From: Kordia sp964351775
GTDB lineage: Bacteria > Bacteroidota > Bacteroidia > Flavobacteriales > Flavobacteriaceae
Direction of reading: 5' to 3'
DNA length: 64,000 nucleotides
NCBI GenBank assembly: GCA_964351775.1
Contig: CAYGPQ010000005.1
Location: 7,973 to 71,972, forward strand
In this document: positions 1 to 9,188 of the stretch, piece by piece
Numbering within the stretch: the first letter of the stretch is position 1
How the letters are laid out: each line of letters opens with the position of its first letter
Program-made: the position numbers and the translations under genes
The notes under the pieces: model-generated
Seen by the model: only the letters and a program-made list of their open reading frames with translations
What the model was told of the DNA's origin: nothing
The model's database searches: none

Positions 1-488
1 CCTAAAATCCCCATATTCCCGTTAATATTGATCAGTTGTATGGTTCTTTTGTTTCGCCGCGCAACTTCATAAACGTCTAATAATATAGTTCCTGCTTTGT
101 ATTTATTTCCCAATTCAATTTCGGTGGTTGCAATGGCTATTTTAGTTTGAATATAGCGTGCGCTATCCGCATCGTCTGAAATATTTTGCAGTGCTTTTTC
201 ATATTCAGACATGGCATCTTTGTAAATTCCTCTACTTTGATAAAACGCGCCTAAATAAAAATGTGAACGATATTTATGAACTGAGTCATTAAATGTAGTT
301 GCTTTGTGGTAATATTCCATGCGAAGCTGCATCATGGAATCTGTTTCAATTCCTTGATATGCTAACACAGCTTGTTCTGCTTGTTCTAAAATCCTTGTAA
401 TGTCTCCATTAGTAAGTTCTTGTGTATTTTTATCTACGCAAGAAAATACCAAAAAACTAAACAAACATATCCGCAAAAAACGATTCAT
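1..488 (-). CDS. TPR-containing lipoprotein, N-terminal part (runs off window)
   Basis: An open frame starts at ATG 488 and leaves the window at its left edge, so 162 residues are visible. Residues 1-17 form a lipoprotein signal peptide with lipobox V-F-S-C (Cys17). The rest is helical and TPR-like, for example GAFYQSRGIYKDAMSEYEKA. An in-frame ATG at 506 would add six residues and is less likely because it weakens the signal peptide. In this phylum such N-termini precede TPR-only lipoproteins, histidine kinases or LuxR regulators; the missing C-terminus prevents a choice. The gene is divergent from the metalloprotease at 710. Confidence 0.75.
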   Translation of the reverse strand, partial: MNRFLRICLFSFLVFSCVDKNTQELTNGDITRILEQAEQAVLAYQGIETDSMMQLRMEYYHKATTFNDSVHKYRSHFYLGAFYQSRGIYKDAMSEYEKALQNISDDADSARYIQTKIAIATTEIELGNKYKAGTILLDVYEVARRNKRTIQLININGNMGIL

Positions 489-709
489 ATTGAGGTCTAA
501 TATCATTTTGAGAAATATACTTTTTTTGCAATCATGACAAAAAATTATTGATGTTTTTTTTCTAAGATGCTACAATTGCATTCCAAAAAACTACATTTTC
601 TAATAAAAATAACGAGTTTGAAACCTTTTTAACTTGATTTTAAGAAATAAAACACATTCAAAAAGTTATTTTTGATTCCATAAAAACGATCCTAAAAACT
701 AAAAGAAGT

Positions 710-3328
710 ATGAAATTCAAACTACAATCAAAAAACAAAACATTCTTTGTCTTGATTTTGTTGTTAGCTTTTTTAGCTATCCCAGATGCAAATGCACAAC
801 GAAATAAAAGGAATAAAGATAAAAAAGGTGATACAGAAAAGGTAACACCAAAAAAGAAATCTAGTGAAAAAACGATTGAAGATTTAACCAAAAAAAGTAA
901 AAAAATCGAAGGTCTATTTACGATGTATCAAGACACCATTACGGGAAGTCTTCAAATGGTGATCACAAAAGAACAACTTGAAAAAGAGTTTATTTATTTC
1001 AGTCAAATCAGAGATGGTGTTACAGATGCAGGAGCATTCAGAGGAGCATACAGAGGATCTAAAATATTTACATTGAAAAAATATTTCGATAAAATAGAAT
1101 TCGTTGCAAAAAATACTTCTTTCTATTTTGATCCTAATAATCCATTATCAAAATCTTCCGAAGCTAACATTAGTGAAGGTGTTATGGCAAGCTTAAAAAT
1201 AGAAGCGAGCGATGATGAAAAAGGATTGTTTTTGATAAAAGCAGATGATTTATTCTTAAAAGAAACATTTACACAAATTAAACCACCTCGTTTTCCAGGA
1301 CAACCACCTTTTGCTTTTTCTTTAGGAAATTTAGACAAAGGAAAGTCTAAAATTAATGCCATTAAAAACTACCCTGAAAATACCGATGTCGTTATTGATT
1401 ATGTATATTCGAAAACGTCTGTATTAAATGGTGGATCAAACGCAGTTACTGATGGAAGAAATGTAACTATCAAGGTAAATCACAGTTTGATTCAAGTGCC
1501 GGAAAACACCTATTCGCCTAGATATGACGACCCAAGAGTTGGGTATTTCACTACACAAGTTACAAATATGACTACGCCAAGTGTTACTCCATTTAAAGAT
1601 TTAGTACACAGATGGCATCTAGAGAAAAAAGATCCTGCGGCTGCAGTTTCTGAGCCTGTAGAACCAATCACTTGGTGGATAGAGAACACAACGCCATTAG
1701 AATTTAGAGAAACCATCAAAGAAGCTGTATTGCGTTGGAATATTGCATTTGAAAAAGCAGGATTCAAAAATGCAATGGTTGTCAAAGTACAACCAGACGA
1801 TGCAGATTGGGACGCTGGAGATATTCGTTACAATGTATTGCGCTGGACTTCTTCTCCAAGACCTCCATTTGGTGGATACGGACCAAGTTTTGTAAACCCA
1901 AGAACGGGACAAATTTTAGGAGCAGATGTCATGTTAGAATATACACATCAAACCAATAGAGTTCGTTATGACCGATTGTTTGAAACCATGAATTCATTCA
2001 CTTTTGAAGATTTAGAAAAAGCTGAAAATGCTTTAGAAAACTTCAATAAACAACAAAACTATTGTTCTTTAGGACATTTAATGCACGAAAATAGTGTATT
2101 TGGAAACACAGCTTTGACGTTGATGAACGCTTCCGTAGATGAAAAAGAAGTGTTAAGAAACGAAGGTTTGACACATTTAATCATGCACGAAGTTGGACAC
2201 ACGTTAGGATTAAATCATAACATGAAATCGAGTCAGTTACATACTCCTGCTCAATTAGCGGACAAAAACTACATTCAAGGAAAAGCATTGACTGGTTCTG
2301 TAATGGATTACGAATCGATTAACGTAACAAATGATAGAACACAACAAGGACATTACTACACAACAACTTTGGGACCTTATGACCTTTGGGCAATTGAGTT
2401 TGGCTACAAGCCAGTAAAGACCTATAAAGAATTAGATGATATATTAAAAAGATCTACTGAACCAGCCTTAATATTCGGAAATGATGCCGATGACATGAGA
2501 AGCCCAGGAAAAGGAATTGATCCAAGAGTGATGGTTGGTGATTTATCAAATGATCAAATTACCTATTCTGTGAATAGAATCAAATTGGTAAATGATATGA
2601 CCTCAGAGTTGCGAACAAAGTATAATGACTATGGTAAATCCTATCAGGAATTAGTGTATGCCTACAATGTTTTACAAGCTCAAAAAAGAAGTGCTTTCAA
2701 TGTAATTTCTCGTTTTATTGGCGGTGTATATGTCGATAGAGCTATGCAAGGTCAAGCTGGTGGAACGCAACCGTATACGCCCGTAAGTTATGCCGATCAA
2801 AAAAGAGCGATGAATGCTTTAAAAGATTATTTATTTGCTCCAAATGCAAATGATGTTCCTAAGGATTTATATACACACTTAGCAAGACAACGTAGAGGAT
2901 TTAACTTTTTTGGCGGACCAGAAGATCCAAAAATTCACAATGCAGCCTTACGTAGACAAATGGGCGTTTTATTGCACATTTTGCATCCTAATACATTGCA
3001 ACGTATTGTAGATTCTGAATTGTATGGAAACGAATACAAGCTTCAAGAGTATATGAGCGATTTGAACAAAGCAATCTTCAATGCAGATATTAATACTTCT
3101 GTAAATTCATTCAGACAAAATTTACAGTTGCAATATACAAACATGTTGATTGATATGTTGACTGGAAAATCGAATGGACGTTTTAGCAATGTTGCAAAAT
3201 CTATGGCGATTTACAACTTAAAAACTATCAGAAAATTTGCAGCAAATAATCTTGGTGACTTAGCGACAAAAGCGCACAAAACGCACTTGAAGACGTTAAT
3301 AGATAATGCAATGAAAGAGATCAAATAA
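710..3328 (+). CDS. Secreted zinc-dependent metalloprotease (DUF5117/DUF5118/DUF4953 type)
   Basis: This 872-aa protein has a signal peptide ending near A-N-A-Q (about residue 29), then a Lys-rich linker. The N-terminal half matches the pattern of the DUF5118/DUF5117 regions of Bacteroidota zincins. The C-terminal half carries the metzincin zinc motif HEVGHTLGLNH, with His493, Glu494, His497 and His503, and a downstream Met-turn S-V-M-D-Y near residue 532. It is therefore predicted to be an active exported or surface peptidase. Its substrate is unknown; relatives are often linked to protein or glycoprotein degradation. It is monocistronic and closed by a strong terminator at 3351-3421. The start is supported by the signal peptide. 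Confidence 0.92.
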   Translation: MKFKLQSKNKTFFVLILLLAFLAIPDANAQRNKRNKDKKGDTEKVTPKKKSSEKTIEDLTKKSKKIEGLFTMYQDTITGSLQMVITKEQLEKEFIYFSQIRDGVTDAGAFRGAYRGSKIFTLKKYFDKIEFVAKNTSFYFDPNNPLSKSSEANISEGVMASLKIEASDDEKGLFLIKADDLFLKETFTQIKPPRFPGQPPFAFSLGNLDKGKSKINAIKNYPENTDVVIDYVYSKTSVLNGGSNAVTDGRNVTIKVNHSLIQVPENTYSPRYDDPRVGYFTTQVTNMTTPSVTPFKDLVHRWHLEKKDPAAAVSEPVEPITWWIENTTPLEFRETIKEAVLRWNIAFEKAGFKNAMVVKVQPDDADWDAGDIRYNVLRWTSSPRPPFGGYGPSFVNPRTGQILGADVMLEYTHQTNRVRYDRLFETMNSFTFEDLEKAENALENFNKQQNYCSLGHLMHENSVFGNTALTLMNASVDEKEVLRNEGLTHLIMHEVGHTLGLNHNMKSSQLHTPAQLADKNYIQGKALTGSVMDYESINVTNDRTQQGHYYTTTLGPYDLWAIEFGYKPVKTYKELDDILKRSTEPALIFGNDADDMRSPGKGIDPRVMVGDLSNDQITYSVNRIKLVNDMTSELRTKYNDYGKSYQELVYAYNVLQAQKRSAFNVISRFIGGVYVDRAMQGQAGGTQPYTPVSYADQKRAMNALKDYLFAPNANDVPKDLYTHLARQRRGFNFFGGPEDPKIHNAALRRQMGVLLHILHPNTLQRIVDSELYGNEYKLQEYMSDLNKAIFNADINTSVNSFRQNLQLQYTNMLIDMLTGKSNGRFSNVAKSMAIYNLKTIRKFAANNLGDLATKAHKTHLKTLIDNAMKEIK

Positions 3329-3350
3329 TAATTTCTCTTAAAATTTAATA

Positions 3351-3421
3351 AGAGGCTGATTTAAAAGTTGAAAATTCATAACACCTAATTTTTTAACTTT
3401 TAAATCAGCCTCTCTTTTTTT
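3351..3421 (+). terminator. Intrinsic terminator of the metalloprotease gene
   Basis: A perfect 19-bp stem (3351-3369 pairing with 3395-3413) with a 25-nt loop is followed by C and a run of T. It starts 22 nt after the metalloprotease stop codon. The long perfect stem is unusual for a simple terminator. Confidence 0.85.
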
Positions 3422-3510
3422 ACTTAATAATCTGATAAACAAATTATTAGTAATTACACCTTATTATTGAATCACGTATTTGCACGGTAAATCTTTCCAT
3501 TTTATGGTTA

Positions 3511-3518
3511 TAAATTTG
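3511..3518 (+). promoter_or_regulatory. Candidate -7 element (TAnnTTTG) before the 110-aa gene
   Basis: TAAATTTG matches the Bacteroidota -7 consensus TAnnTTTG and would start transcription about 20-25 nt before ATG 3550. No TTG lies at the usual distance; the nearest (3480-3482) is 28 nt upstream. It is therefore only a candidate. Confidence 0.35.
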
Positions 3519-3549
3519 ACATAATTATTAATCATAAACATTTTACACC

Positions 3550-3882
3550 ATGGCAGGAAAAACATTTAACAACAAATCAAAAAATTACATGAATGTAACT
3601 TTACTTATTCGTCAAGGAACAGACATTCAAAAACCTTCTTTAGAACAATTTTTCTCTTTAGATGCTGGAGAATCTAAGTATGTACCTTACGGAAATGAGA
3701 CTAATATTTATTTGAACGGTTTAGTTTTGGAGTACAAAGACAAAGAATCTGAATCATTAACCAATGCAAGACAAGAAGTAATTGCTACAGGTGGAAAGCC
3801 AACTTTTGACTGGGTTTTAAATACGCATAGCGTGATTACTATTAACAGTGCAGACGGATTGGATATTTCTGGAAGTAACTAA
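3550..3882 (+). CDS. Uncharacterised 110-aa protein
   Basis: The 110-residue protein has no signal peptide, membrane segment or cysteine. It is polar and appears beta-rich, with alternating hydrophobic strands such as NVTLLIRQGT and HSVITINSADGLDISG. I do not recognise a family. It is a single-gene unit: a TAnnTTTG-like -7 element lies at 3511-3518, and a strong terminator starts five nt after the stop. The compact unit suggests a well-expressed cytoplasmic protein. The lanthipeptide-like precursor at 3961-4104 is convergent to it, but nothing shows a functional link. Confidence 0.75.
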   Translation: MAGKTFNNKSKNYMNVTLLIRQGTDIQKPSLEQFFSLDAGESKYVPYGNETNIYLNGLVLEYKDKESESLTNARQEVIATGGKPTFDWVLNTHSVITINSADGLDISGSN

Positions 3883-3886
3883 AAGT

Positions 3887-3925
3887 AAAAGCACCATTTT
3901 CACTAATGAAAATGGTGCTTTTTTT
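3887..3925 (+). terminator. Intrinsic terminator after the 110-aa gene
   Basis: A 16-bp stem (AAAAGCACCATTTTCA, loop CTAA, and its complement) is followed by a T tract, beginning five nt after the stop codon at 3882. Confidence 0.9.
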
Positions 3926-3960
3926 ATTGTGATACTTAACTAAAAGTAACTAATAATTTT

Positions 3961-4104
3961 TTAAGAACAAGGATATCTAGTCGCTGTTCCTTGACAACCT
4001 TGAACTCCTGAATGATCTACAGGTGCATTACGACCACCTAAAACACTAAAATTTAAAATTGTTTTCTTGTTTAAAGACAAAGAATTTAGATTTCTTTTTT
4101 TCAT
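3961..4104 (-). CDS. Orphan RiPP precursor, class I lanthipeptide-like (GG leader)
   Basis: This 47-aa ORF was found on the minus strand between two convergent units. It begins MKKRNLNSLSLNKKTI, which has the S-L-x-L-N-K-K-T-I leader typical of Bacteroidota class I lanthipeptide/natural-product precursors (the TIGR04149-type leader). A Gly-Gly lies at residues 23-24. The predicted core is the 23 residues after GG: it holds two Cys (37 and 46), three Ser/Thr between or before them and one terminal Ser, which fits thioether ring formation. No LanB, LanC, radical-SAM enzyme, GG-peptidase or exporter is visible nearby, so modification would have to act in trans. The family call is from leader similarity by eye; the product structure is unknown. 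Confidence 0.8.
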   Translation of the reverse strand: MKKRNLNSLSLNKKTILNFSVLGGRNAPVDHSGVQGCQGTATRYPCS

Positions 4105-4254
4105 TTTTCTATAATTAAAAGGTTAATATTAGCAAAAGATAGAGATAAAAAGTATTACAGGAAAATAATCCATCTCTTATTTCAAGAAAGCAATATTTTC
4201 ATTAAATCTACAAGTCGTTAGATTTTTTTAGGAATAAGCTTAAATGTCACAAAC

Positions 4255-4279
4255 AAAAAAAGCGAACAAATATGTTCGC
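4255..4279 (-). terminator. Intrinsic terminator of purC
   Basis: On the minus strand, a stem of GCGAACA with loop TATT and its complement is followed by seven T. It lies about 45 nt beyond the purC stop codon. Confidence 0.85.
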
Positions 4280-4325
4280 CTATGTGTTTGTATAAAAGTA
4301 AAATAGCTTTTCTGTTTTTTAGAAA

Positions 4326-5276
4326 CTACTTTTTTAAGAAAGAAACTACGTTCTCCTCTATTCTATCGAGAATGTTTGAAATATCTGCTTTTTCAAATGT
4401 TTCTCCAGTAATATTCTCGTATAATTCTATATAGCGATCAGAAACAGCATTGATGTATTCGTCACTCATAAATGGAACTTCTTGTCCTTCTTTTCCTTGA
4501 AAACCATTGCTAATTAACCATTGACGCACAAATTCTTTCGATAATTGCTTCTGTGGTTCTTGCTTGTCTTGCAATTCTTGATAACTATCCGCATAGAAAT
4601 AACGGGAAGAATCGGGTGTGTGAATTTCGTCAATCAACACGATTTTACCATCTTTTGTTTTTCCGAATTCGTATTTGGTATCTACCAAAATTAAACCGCG
4701 CTCTTTGGCTATTTTAGTTCCTTCTGCAAATAATAAATGGGTATACTTTTCAAGTTGTATATAATCTTCTTCTGAAACTATTCCACGTGCTAAAATATCT
4801 TCACGAGAAATGTCTTCATCATGTGCGCCCATTTCTGCTTTGGTAGCTGGTGTAATAATTGGTGAAGGAAATTTATCATTCTCAATCATTCCTTCTGGCA
4901 TTTCCACGCCACAAAGCATGCGTTTTCCAGCTTTGTATTCACGTGCTGCATGACCTGATAAATAGCCTCTAATAACCATTTCAACCTTAAAAGGTTCGCA
5001 AGCATGACCAATGGCTACATTCGGATCTGGTGTCGCCAATAACCAATTGGGTACCAAATGTTCCGTAGCTTTCATCATTTTGGTCGCAATCTGGTTTAAA
5101 ATTTGACCTTTAAACGGAATTCCTTTTGGCATGACTACATCAAAAGCAGACAATCGATCCGTTGCAATCATGACCAACAAATCATCATGAATTGTATATA
5201 CTTCGCGTACTTTTCCTGTGTATTTTGCCGTTTGTCCAGGGAAATTGAAATTCGTTGCCGTAATTGTATTACTCAT
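4326..5276 (-). CDS. purC: Phosphoribosylaminoimidazole-succinocarboxamide synthase (SAICAR synthetase)
   Basis: The enzyme joins aspartate to CAIR with ATP in de novo purine synthesis (EC 6.3.2.6), in the cytoplasm. The 316-aa length is usual for the Bacteroidota form. Diagnostic segments are GKVREVY near residue 21, ATDRLSAFDV near 38, VIRGYLSGHA near 102, and the C-terminal VDTKYEFG followed by IDEIHTPDSSRYF. The start ATG at 5276 gives the expected N-terminus. It has its own terminator at 4255-4279. The minus-strand neighbour upstream, a PhoH ATPase, is 102 bp away and not obviously in the same operon. Confidence 0.96.
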   Translation of the reverse strand: MSNTITATNFNFPGQTAKYTGKVREVYTIHDDLLVMIATDRLSAFDVVMPKGIPFKGQILNQIATKMMKATEHLVPNWLLATPDPNVAIGHACEPFKVEMVIRGYLSGHAAREYKAGKRMLCGVEMPEGMIENDKFPSPIITPATKAEMGAHDEDISREDILARGIVSEEDYIQLEKYTHLLFAEGTKIAKERGLILVDTKYEFGKTKDGKIVLIDEIHTPDSSRYFYADSYQELQDKQEPQKQLSKEFVRQWLISNGFQGKEGQEVPFMSDEYINAVSDRYIELYENITGETFEKADISNILDRIEENVVSFLKK

Positions 5277-5378
5277 TTTAGTTTAATTGAAAGATTAAAA
5301 AATTAAATGATTGAAAAAAATTAAGATGTAGCAAACAACTTTTACATATAAAATTCAACATTTAGCATTTATATTTTT

Positions 5379-6332
5379 TTAGCTACTATGTTCAATAGTT
5401 CGATATGCTTCTATGACTTTCTTCACCAATCGGTGACGGACAACATCTTTATCGTCTAAGTAAATCATTCCGATACCTTTTACATCTTTCAATATTAACA
5501 AGGCTTCTTTTAATCCAGAAATGACACGTCGTGGTAAATCTATTTGTCCGGGATCGCCCGTCAACATAAACTTTGCATTTTTCCCCATCCTCGTTAAAAA
5601 CATTTTCATTTGCGCATGTGTGGTATTTTGAGCTTCATCTAAAATGACAAAAGCATTATCCAGCGTACGACCACGCATAAACGCCATAGGCGCAATTTGA
5701 ATGGTTCCATTTTCAATATACATGGCTAATTTTTCTGCTGGAATCATATCGCGCAACGCATCATACAACGGCTGCATATACGGATCGAGTTTTTCTTTTA
5801 AATCTCCCGGCAAGAAACCTAAGCTTTCACCCGCCTCTACCGCTGGACGCGTAAGAATAATTCGTCTTACTTCCTTATTTTTCAACGCACGAACAGCTAA
5901 TGCAACACCTGTATACGTTTTTCCAGTTCCGGCAGGACCAATGGCAAAAACCATATCATTTTTGTTCATCATTTCTACCAACTTGCGTTGATTTGCTGTA
6001 ATGGCTTTGACCAACTTTCCATTTGTTCCATGTACTAAAACTTCGCCACTTTCTGCAGAAGTATCATAATCTTTAGTGCTTTCGCTCGTTAGTACGCGCT
6101 CAATGACATTTTCACTAATTTTATTGTACTTCGCAAAATGTTCCATTAACATGGTCAATCGCTTGTCAAATTCTTCTAAGAGGGTTTCATCTCCGTATGC
6201 TTTAATTTTATTTCCTCTGGCTACAATTTTGAGTTTTGGGAAGTATTTTTTCAGCAATTCTATGTTGGTATTTTGGTGACCAAAAAACTCTCTTGGACTG
6301 ATCTCAGAAAGTTCAAAAATAATTTCATTCAA
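5379..6332 (-). CDS. PhoH family ATPase
   Basis: A 317-aa PhoH-like P-loop ATPase. Walker A is GPAGTGKT at residues 132-139 and Walker B is VILDEAQN at 229-236. An N-terminal ~100-residue region precedes the ATPase core and includes a KH-like stretch. PhoH-like proteins are thought to act in RNA metabolism, often beside ybeY; no such partner is visible here. Length and motifs are complete, so it should be functional. It is divergent from the SAM hydroxide adenosyltransferase at 6440, sharing a 107-bp intergenic region. Confidence 0.93.
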   Translation of the reverse strand: MNEIIFELSEISPREFFGHQNTNIELLKKYFPKLKIVARGNKIKAYGDETLLEEFDKRLTMLMEHFAKYNKISENVIERVLTSESTKDYDTSAESGEVLVHGTNGKLVKAITANQRKLVEMMNKNDMVFAIGPAGTGKTYTGVALAVRALKNKEVRRIILTRPAVEAGESLGFLPGDLKEKLDPYMQPLYDALRDMIPAEKLAMYIENGTIQIAPMAFMRGRTLDNAFVILDEAQNTTHAQMKMFLTRMGKNAKFMLTGDPGQIDLPRRVISGLKEALLILKDVKGIGMIYLDDKDVVRHRLVKKVIEAYRTIEHSS

Positions 6333-6439
6333 AAGCGACTCGTATTAAGGTTAGATTTCCGTTTTGTTTTTTTAGATTTGCAAAGCAAACTTACCATTTT
6401 TTAATATATTAAGTTTAAAAAAATATCAACAATTCGCCA

Positions 6440-7273
6440 ATGGCAATTATAACACTGACAACTGATTTTGGGGAGAAAGACCATTTTGTGGGCGCAGTTA
6501 AAGGAGCTATTTATAGTGAACTGAATGATATTCGCATTGTTGATATCTCACACAGTGTGAATCCTTTTAACATTACAGAAGCTGCGTATATTATACAAAA
6601 TGCTTTTAATACGTTTCCAAAAGGAAGCATTCATATTATCGGAATTGACTCTGAGTTAAACCCTGAAAATAAGCATATTGCGGCAAAATTGGACGGTCAT
6701 TTTTTTGTCTGTGCCAATAATGGAATTATGAGTTTGATTGCTTCTGATATTATTCCTGAAAAGATTGTAGAAATTAATATTCACGATCGTATTGAGACAA
6801 ATTTTCCTGTATTAGACGTGTTTGTTAAAGTTGCTTGCCATATTGCACGCGGCGGAACATTGGAAGTTATTGGAAAAACAATTCATGAAATAAAACACTT
6901 AACCGATATTAAACCTGTCATTAATACGGATGAATCACAAATTATTGGAAACGTGATTTATATTGACAATTATGGAAATGTGGTGACGAATGTTACACGA
7001 AAAGTATTTAAAGAAGTTGGGAAAGGACGCGATTTTGAAATTTCGGCGCGTAATTATAAGTTTAAAAAAATTCATGAACGTTATAGTGATAGTATCAACT
7101 TTACCGTAGAACGTCACAAACGTGAAGAAGACGGCAAAAAACTGGCATTGTTTAATTCCGCTGGCTTTTTAGAATTGGCAATTTATAAAAGTAATCCGCA
7201 AACAGTTGGTAGTGCTTCTACCTTATTTGGCTTGCGATTTAGAGATACCATCACCATTAATTTTATATCATAA
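6440..7273 (+). CDS. SAM hydroxide adenosyltransferase (DUF62 family)
   Basis: The 277-aa protein belongs to the DUF62/fluorinase-like family, whose bacterial members hydrolyse S-adenosylmethionine to adenosine and methionine. The N-terminus TLTTDFGEKDHFVGAVKG (from residue 5) and DISHSVNPFNI carry the family's substrate-binding signature. The usual V-D-P-G-V-G segment reads GIDSELNPENKH here, which I believe is a Bacteroidota variant, so activity is inferred. NVIYIDNYGNVVTNV marks the C-terminal domain. Three plus-strand genes follow at short spacing, starting two nt after this stop. Confidence 0.9.
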   Translation: MAIITLTTDFGEKDHFVGAVKGAIYSELNDIRIVDISHSVNPFNITEAAYIIQNAFNTFPKGSIHIIGIDSELNPENKHIAAKLDGHFFVCANNGIMSLIASDIIPEKIVEINIHDRIETNFPVLDVFVKVACHIARGGTLEVIGKTIHEIKHLTDIKPVINTDESQIIGNVIYIDNYGNVVTNVTRKVFKEVGKGRDFEISARNYKFKKIHERYSDSINFTVERHKREEDGKKLALFNSAGFLELAIYKSNPQTVGSASTLFGLRFRDTITINFIS

Positions 7274-7275
7274 CC

Positions 7276-7575
7276 ATGTTTGTACGTATTGTAAAAATGA
7301 GTTTTCATTCAGAACATATTCCAGCATTTTTATCACTGTTTGATGAAAAGAAAGCATCGATTAAAAATAGAGAAGGTTGTGAATTTTTAGAATTATATCA
7401 AGATCAAACAAATCCTGAAATATTCTTTACATATAGTCATTGGAAACATGTTGATAACTTAGAAGCGTATCGAAATTCAGAATTATTTAAAAATGTTTGG
7501 AAACAAACCAAAGCACTATTTAATGACAAACCGCAAGCGTGGAGTGTTAATAAATTGGTTAGTTTAGCCTCATAA
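7276..7575 (+). CDS. Putative quinol monooxygenase / ABM-domain protein
   Basis: A 99-aa single-domain protein of the antibiotic-biosynthesis-monooxygenase (ABM) ferredoxin-like fold. Support comes from the N-terminal VRIVKMSF, the central GCEFLELYQD followed by TYSHWKHVDNLEAYRNSELF, and the family-typical length. These small dimeric enzymes oxidise quinols or act as stress proteins; the substrate cannot be told. It starts two nt after the SAM hydroxide adenosyltransferase stop, so the two are co-transcribed. Confidence 0.85.
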   Translation: MFVRIVKMSFHSEHIPAFLSLFDEKKASIKNREGCEFLELYQDQTNPEIFFTYSHWKHVDNLEAYRNSELFKNVWKQTKALFNDKPQAWSVNKLVSLAS

Positions 7576-7645
7576 AATACTAGAATCTATAACAAAACGT
7601 TACACATTCAAACATTCCATCATGGAATCATAGAATTACAAATAT

Positions 7646-8461
7646 ATGCTGAGATCATTATACTACAAATTATCGCCCAAGCAACGACTATTACTGAGAC
7701 GCGTAGTATATTTTCCTATTGATGTTTTTAGAAAACGTCACGAACTTGAACCACCAAAAGGATATATTTACACAGGTCCGGGAAATTATATTGAAATTGG
7801 TGAAACGTTTTTCGAATATTTCAAAACCTACGGAAACATTCAACCCAACAGTCGCATTTTAGATATCGGTTCAGGAATCGGTCGTATGGCAATTCCGTTT
7901 ACCAAATTTTTAAACGAGCAAGGAAGCTATAAAGGCTTTGATGTGGTAGCGCAAGGTGTCGATTGGTGTACGGCGAATATTACTTCAAAATATCCCAACT
8001 TTACCTTCATTCATACACCATTAAAAAACGATTTATACAATTTAAACACTTCCGAAGAAGCTAAAAATTTTATATTTCCGTATCAGGATGAAACGTTTGA
8101 TTTTGCCTTCTTAACGTCTGTATTTACACACATGATGCCCAACGACGTGTTGCATTATTTAAGGGAAATCAACAGAGTATTGGCAAAAGATAAAATATGT
8201 TTGGCAACGTTTTTTATTTTAGATGAAACGTCTCAAAAATTTATGCAATCGAGCACGATGAATTTTAGTGTCCATCACAAAGATTTTGCGTTGATGAATG
8301 AAAAAGTGAAAGAAGCCAATGTTGCTTATAAAAAAGACTATATTTTTGCACATTTTGAAGCAAAAGGCTTCGAAATTGTCCACTTTTTTCCAGGTACTTG
8401 GTCGGGAAGAACGGAAAATACCTTATCATACCAAGATATCATTGTATTAAAAAAGAACTAA
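7646..8461 (+). CDS. Class I SAM-dependent methyltransferase
   Basis: A 271-aa protein with a Rossmann-fold methyltransferase domain. Motif I is RILDIGSGIGRMAIPF near residue 69, the acidic post-I strand is YKGFDVVAQG, and motif IV is ETFDFAFLTSVFTHM. The N-terminus is basic and Tyr/Arg-rich. The substrate is unknown. The gene sits 70 bp after the ABM protein, and its stop abuts the gldF start with no gap, so it probably shares the gldFG transcript. Confidence 0.88.
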   Translation: MLRSLYYKLSPKQRLLLRRVVYFPIDVFRKRHELEPPKGYIYTGPGNYIEIGETFFEYFKTYGNIQPNSRILDIGSGIGRMAIPFTKFLNEQGSYKGFDVVAQGVDWCTANITSKYPNFTFIHTPLKNDLYNLNTSEEAKNFIFPYQDETFDFAFLTSVFTHMMPNDVLHYLREINRVLAKDKICLATFFILDETSQKFMQSSTMNFSVHHKDFALMNEKVKEANVAYKKDYIFAHFEAKGFEIVHFFPGTWSGRTENTLSYQDIIVLKKN

Positions 8462-9187
8462 ATGTTAGCGATACTTCGAAAAGAAATCAATTCCTTTTTC
8501 TCCTCATCCGTAGGATATTTGGTGATTGCCATATTTTTAATTCTCAACGGATTATTCTTATGGTTTTTTAAAAGTGAATTTAATATTTTCGATTACGGAT
8601 TTGCCGATTTAACGCCGTTTTTCACTTTAGCACCTTGGATTTTGATCTTTTTAATTCCTGCCATTACCATGCGAAGTTTCTCGGAAGAAAAACGTTTAGG
8701 AACGCTCGAATTATTGTTGACGAAACCAATTTCAGGTTGGCACATTGTGCTTGGAAAATATTTTGGTGCGTTTGTGTTGATTCTTATTGCGCTGATTCCG
8801 ACTTTATTATATGTATATACGGTTTGGACATTGGGTAACCCCGAAGGAAATTTAGATGTTGGAAGTACGCTTGGGTCCTATTTTGGATTGTTATTTTTAA
8901 TTGCAGCGTATACGAGTGTTGGTGTTTTTTCTTCTACGCTTTCGCAGAATCAAATTGTGGCGTTTTTAGTGGCGGTTTTTCTTTGTTTTCTAATCTATTT
9001 TGGATTTGAAGGTATTGCAAACGCTGATTTTTTAGGAGATTTTACGACTACCGTAGAGAAACTTGGAATGAAAGCTCATTTCGATAGCATTGCGCGCGGT
9101 GTGATTGATACAAGAGATGTGATGTACTTTTTGAGTGTGACTGTTTTCTTTTTATTTCTAACCGTATTACAATTAAAAAAACGATAA
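8462..9187 (+). CDS. gldF: Gliding motility ABC transporter permease GldF
   Basis: The 241-aa ABC-2-type permease has about six membrane segments, starting with FSSSVGYLVIAIFLILNGLF. It includes the family's FSEEKRLGTLELLLTKPISG cytoplasmic loop. GldF pairs with GldG and the ATPase GldA in a transporter required for gliding in Flavobacterium. Length equals that of known GldF. Its ATG follows the methyltransferase stop directly and gldG begins two nt after its stop. gldA is not in the window, as is usual. Confidence 0.95.
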   Translation: MLAILRKEINSFFSSSVGYLVIAIFLILNGLFLWFFKSEFNIFDYGFADLTPFFTLAPWILIFLIPAITMRSFSEEKRLGTLELLLTKPISGWHIVLGKYFGAFVLILIALIPTLLYVYTVWTLGNPEGNLDVGSTLGSYFGLLFLIAAYTSVGVFSSTLSQNQIVAFLVAVFLCFLIYFGFEGIANADFLGDFTTTVEKLGMKAHFDSIARGVIDTRDVMYFLSVTVFFLFLTVLQLKKR

Positions 9188-9188
9188 C

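Noticed and set aside
5277..5378. Purine riboswitch before purC
   Set aside because: No conserved purine aptamer core or paired stems were visible in the 102-bp gap.
6333..6439. Promoter call between phoH-like and SAM hydroxide adenosyltransferase genes
   Set aside because: TAGATTTG at 6373-6380 fits a -7 box, but no suitable -33 was found and the region is AT-rich.
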